Assembly: GCA_003240625.1 (NCBI GenBank)
Contig: QFMX01000001.1
Location: 124,001 to 188,000 of the forward strand
Length of the DNA: 64,000 nucleotides
Reading direction: 5' to 3'
Source of the DNA: Sphingomonas taxi
GTDB lineage: Bacteria > Pseudomonadota > Alphaproteobacteria > Sphingomonadales > Sphingomonadaceae
Shown in pieces: positions 61,461 to 64,000 of the stretch. Position numbers and translations under genes: made by a program. The notes beneath the pieces are model-generated. The model did not search any database and was not told the DNA's origin. It saw only the letters and a list, made by a program, of their open reading frames with translations. The first letter of the stretch is position 1; every line of letters starts with the position of its first letter.

Positions 61461-63875
61461 ATGCACAGTTTCCCAGCCGATATCGTTGTGCAGTCGCTCG
61501 ACCGGTCCCGCATCACGGCGCGATTGGGCTGGTCGTCGCGGCTGATCGCGCGGTTGGCCATGGGCGTATCGCTGGCGACGCTCGGCTCAGCCGCAATCGC
61601 CGCACCGATCGCGACGGTCGATCGCAACGGCAGCCTCGTCTCGGTCGAGGCCTATGCCCCCAACATCGTCCGCGTGACGATCGCGACCGACCGCGCGGAG
61701 GTCGACGCGCCCCCGGGCGATGGTCCAAACGCCAAGCCCGATGCCGCCGGCTGGACGCACCGTAACGACGCGGGTGCCGATGTATTCGCGTCCGCCGCGC
61801 TGTCGCTCTCGGTCGATGCGAAGCCCTGGCCCAAGGCGCCGACGCAGATGGAGCGCTATTTCGCGCCGTCGCTGCCACCCGTGTCGCTGACGATCCGCAA
61901 GCCGGACGGGACGATGCTGACGCAGATGACCGGGTGGGAAATGGCGCCGCACACCGTCAACGGCGAGAAGACGTTCCGCGTCGGGGCCAGCTTCGCCTCG
62001 CCCGCCGACGAGCATTATTACGGACTCGGCCAGAACCAGGAAGGCAAGCTCGACCTGCGCGGCCGCACGATCGACTGCCGCCACAATTACGACGCGCCGG
62101 CGGGCGAGACGGTCTGCGTACCCTTCATGGTCACCAACAAGGGCTATGGCATCGTCTGGGACAATCCGTCCGCGACGATCGTTTCCCCCGGCCTGCACAG
62201 TTCGACGCACTGGCAGTCGGAGGTCGGCGAGCGGGTGTCGTTCTTCGTGATCACCGGCGCCACCACCGACGAGATCTATGCCGGCTACGCGACGCTGACC
62301 GGCACCACCCCGCTGCCGCCCAAGGCCGCGTTCGGCCTCATCCAGAGCAAGGCGCGGTACGAGACCGACAAGGAACTGCTCGGTATCGCCGAGGGGTATC
62401 GCAGCCGGGGTCTCCCGCTCGATATCATGGTGCTCGACTGGTTCTACTGGTCGCGCATGGGTCAGCTCGACATCGACCGGAAGTATTTCCCCGATCCCAA
62501 GGGCATGAACGACAAACTCAAGTCGATGGGGATGCGTTCGATCATCAGCGTCTGGCCGCGCTTCGAAAAGGAATCGCGGTATTTCGACCTGCTGTCGAGC
62601 AAGGGCTGGTTCCTGAAGGACAAGGACGGCAACGCCGTCGACGGCCTGCCGATCCGATCCGATCGCGCGGGCGCGTTGCTCGACAGCACCAACCCCGATG
62701 CGCGCCAGTGGTTCTGGGAGCGGATCCGCGACAACATCGCCAGCCAGGGCTTCGACTGGTTCTGGCTCGACGAGACCGAGCCGGATCTGGTGCCCGACGG
62801 CAACTTCTTTTCGATCGGCTCGGGTGACCGCTATCGCAACGTCTTCCCACTGCTCCACACGATGAGCGTGGCGGACGGGTCGGCGAAGGATCGTCCCACC
62901 ATGCGCAACCTGATCCTGTCGCGCGCCGCCTATCTCGGCGCCCAGCGCAACGGCGGGCTGTTCTGGTCGTCGGACATCAAGTCGACCTGGGAGGCGCTGC
63001 AACGGCAGGTGCCGGCCGGGCTCGGCTTCACCGCAAGCGGCATGGCCTATTGGGGCAGCGACATCGGCGGCTGGCAATGGCCGAACGGGCCGAAGGCGAC
63101 GCGTCCGGTGCTGCTCGATCCGGCGGGCGCAACCGCGATGGCGCCCGATTACACGGATTATCCCGAGCTGTTCACCCGCTGGTTCGGGTACAGCGTGTTC
63201 ACGCCGACCTTGCGCATCCACGGTCAGCGCCCCGCCACCGCGCTCTGGGAATATGGCACCGCGGCCGAGCCGGTTCTCGCGAACTTCCTGAAGCTGCGCT
63301 ATTCGCTGATGCCGTACATCTACTCGCTCGGCCGCCACACCTATGAGAGCAATGCGCCGATGATGCGCGCGTTGTTCATGGATTTCCCCAATGATCCCAA
63401 CGTCGCCGACATGGGCGACGAATACATGTTCGGCCCCACCTTCCTGGTCGCGCCCGTCACCGAACAGGGCAAGACCAGCCGCCAGGTCTATCTGCCGGCG
63501 GGAGCCGACTGGTATGATTACTGGACCAACCAGCGCTTCACCGGCGGTCAGACCGTCACCGCGAATGCGCCGATCGACAAGATCCCATTGTTCGTGCGCG
63601 CCGGATCGATCATCCCGATGGGCGTCCAGGTGCCGAGCACCGCGACGGCGCAGGCGCTCGATAGCATCCGCGTCTATCCCGGCGCGGACGCAAGCTTCGC
63701 GCTGTACGACGATGACGGCGTGACCAACGACTATCGGACCAAGGGCGGGCGCAAGGCGGTGCTGCGCTGGGACGACAAGACCCGGCGGCTGACCGCGTCG
63801 GGCAAGCTGCCGACCGGGCAGGACGCCGCATCGCTGGTCCAGATCGTGGCCGCCCCGATCGGTTCCGCGAAGTGA
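61461..63875 (+). CDS. GH31 glycosidase without PA14 domain
   Basis: An 804-residue secreted GH31 enzyme with a long N-terminus before the signal-like helix (RLIARLAMGVSLATLGSAAI). Barrel motifs are YYGLGQNQEGKLDLRG, DIMVLDWFYW, nucleophile D437 in DWFWLDETEPD and acid/base D505 in GLFWSSDIKSTW. It ends with the usual beta domains. It lacks the PA14 insert of the other GH31, and its acid/base motif is FWSSD instead of VWSGD, so it probably has a different linkage preference (alpha-xyloside or alpha-glucoside). I chose ATG 61461, with GGAGAGG about five bases upstream, over GTG 61446. Its stop overlaps the next start (TGATG). Confidence 0.86.
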   Translation: MHSFPADIVVQSLDRSRITARLGWSSRLIARLAMGVSLATLGSAAIAAPIATVDRNGSLVSVEAYAPNIVRVTIATDRAEVDAPPGDGPNAKPDAAGWTHRNDAGADVFASAALSLSVDAKPWPKAPTQMERYFAPSLPPVSLTIRKPDGTMLTQMTGWEMAPHTVNGEKTFRVGASFASPADEHYYGLGQNQEGKLDLRGRTIDCRHNYDAPAGETVCVPFMVTNKGYGIVWDNPSATIVSPGLHSSTHWQSEVGERVSFFVITGATTDEIYAGYATLTGTTPLPPKAAFGLIQSKARYETDKELLGIAEGYRSRGLPLDIMVLDWFYWSRMGQLDIDRKYFPDPKGMNDKLKSMGMRSIISVWPRFEKESRYFDLLSSKGWFLKDKDGNAVDGLPIRSDRAGALLDSTNPDARQWFWERIRDNIASQGFDWFWLDETEPDLVPDGNFFSIGSGDRYRNVFPLLHTMSVADGSAKDRPTMRNLILSRAAYLGAQRNGGLFWSSDIKSTWEALQRQVPAGLGFTASGMAYWGSDIGGWQWPNGPKATRPVLLDPAGATAMAPDYTDYPELFTRWFGYSVFTPTLRIHGQRPATALWEYGTAAEPVLANFLKLRYSLMPYIYSLGRHTYESNAPMMRALFMDFPNDPNVADMGDEYMFGPTFLVAPVTEQGKTSRQVYLPAGADWYDYWTNQRFTGGQTVTANAPIDKIPLFVRAGSIIPMGVQVPSTATAQALDSIRVYPGADASFALYDDDGVTNDYRTKGGRKAVLRWDDKTRRLTASGKLPTGQDAASLVQIVAAPIGSAK

Positions 63876-64000
63876 TGCGCGGTATCGCCGCCGCCGCACT
63901 GTCGCTGCTTGCCATGCCAGCGGCAGCGCAGACCAACGTTCCGGGCGATCCCTATGCCGGCGATCCGGTCGGGATCGTCGCGGCCCCCTGCCCCGCGCAT
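63875..64000 (+). CDS. Secreted protein, partial (cut by window end)
   Basis: Only 42 codons are visible: MRGIAAAALSLLAMPAAAQ is a clear Sec signal, followed by TNVPGDPYAGDPVGIVAA and then PCPAH. The start overlaps the GH31 stop (TGATG), so it is the next gene of the same operon. A further glycosidase or sugar-active enzyme is likely from position, but the family cannot be read from this fragment. Confidence 0.7.
   Translation, partial: MRGIAAAALSLLAMPAAAQTNVPGDPYAGDPVGIVAAPCPAH

Overview
The window is high-GC DNA, densely packed with genes. Many secreted enzymes carry Tat or Sec leaders, there are four TonB-dependent receptors (TBDRs), and stop and start codons often overlap (ATGA, GTGA, TTGA). 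This fits a free-living or plant-associated alphaproteobacterium of the Sphingomonas type that lives on plant polysaccharides. The genus is inferred from gene style only. I saw no rRNA, tRNA, CRISPR array, insertion sequence or phage gene.

Layout. (1) 1-2.8 kb: a molybdenum hydroxylase operon (triheme cytochrome c, 2Fe-2S subunit, truncated Mo subunit) and a Gly/Glu-rich secreted protein. A PiuC-type dioxygenase is divergent. (2) 3.6-7.9 kb: an ABC importer with a fused double permease, an ATPase with a C-terminal extension, and an OprB-type porin. (3) 8.4-11 kb: an RcnR/CsoR-family sensor with its operator, then lysA behind three small genes. (4) 11.2-17.9 kb: a phosphocholine-type phospholipase C and a TBDR behind a PHO-box-like repeat, a DeoR regulator and a DUF5690 MFS carrier. 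Together these look like an organophosphate scavenging locus. (5) 18.1-20.3 kb: a siderophore-type TBDR behind a Fur-box-like site. (6) 20.6-30.1 kb: a GH5 enzyme, then a tightly coupled six-gene operon of a two-domain DUF1080 protein, three exported Gfo/Idh/MocA oxidoreductases, a divergent ApbE-like protein and a GH92 gene that is broken. (7) 30.3-39.9 kb: a GntR regulator, a TBDR and a complete glucuronate route to 2-keto-3-deoxygluconate (UxaC, UxuB, UxuA) with an ExuT-type carrier. (8) 40.1-46.3 kb: a KdpD-like protein with no kinase, an SLC13 permease, a K+ channel with an RCK domain, and unknown proteins. (9) 46.5-64 kb: two divergent operons resembling a xyloglucan utilisation locus. 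One is TBDR-GH2-GH35-GH31(PA14); the other is GH29-GH42-GH31-secreted protein (cut by the window end).

How they may work together. Regions 6 and 7 meet at the gntR promoter. Related TGGTC/GACCA palindromes lie before the oxidoreductase operon, before the TBDR and before uxuA, so one regulator may control an exported oxidative glycoside-cleaving pathway together with hexuronate catabolism. I consider this the most interesting system in the window. Region 9 has the enzyme set needed to strip fucose, galactose and xylose from xyloglucan oligosaccharides. It has no regulator gene of its own here, but has good palindromes in both promoter regions.
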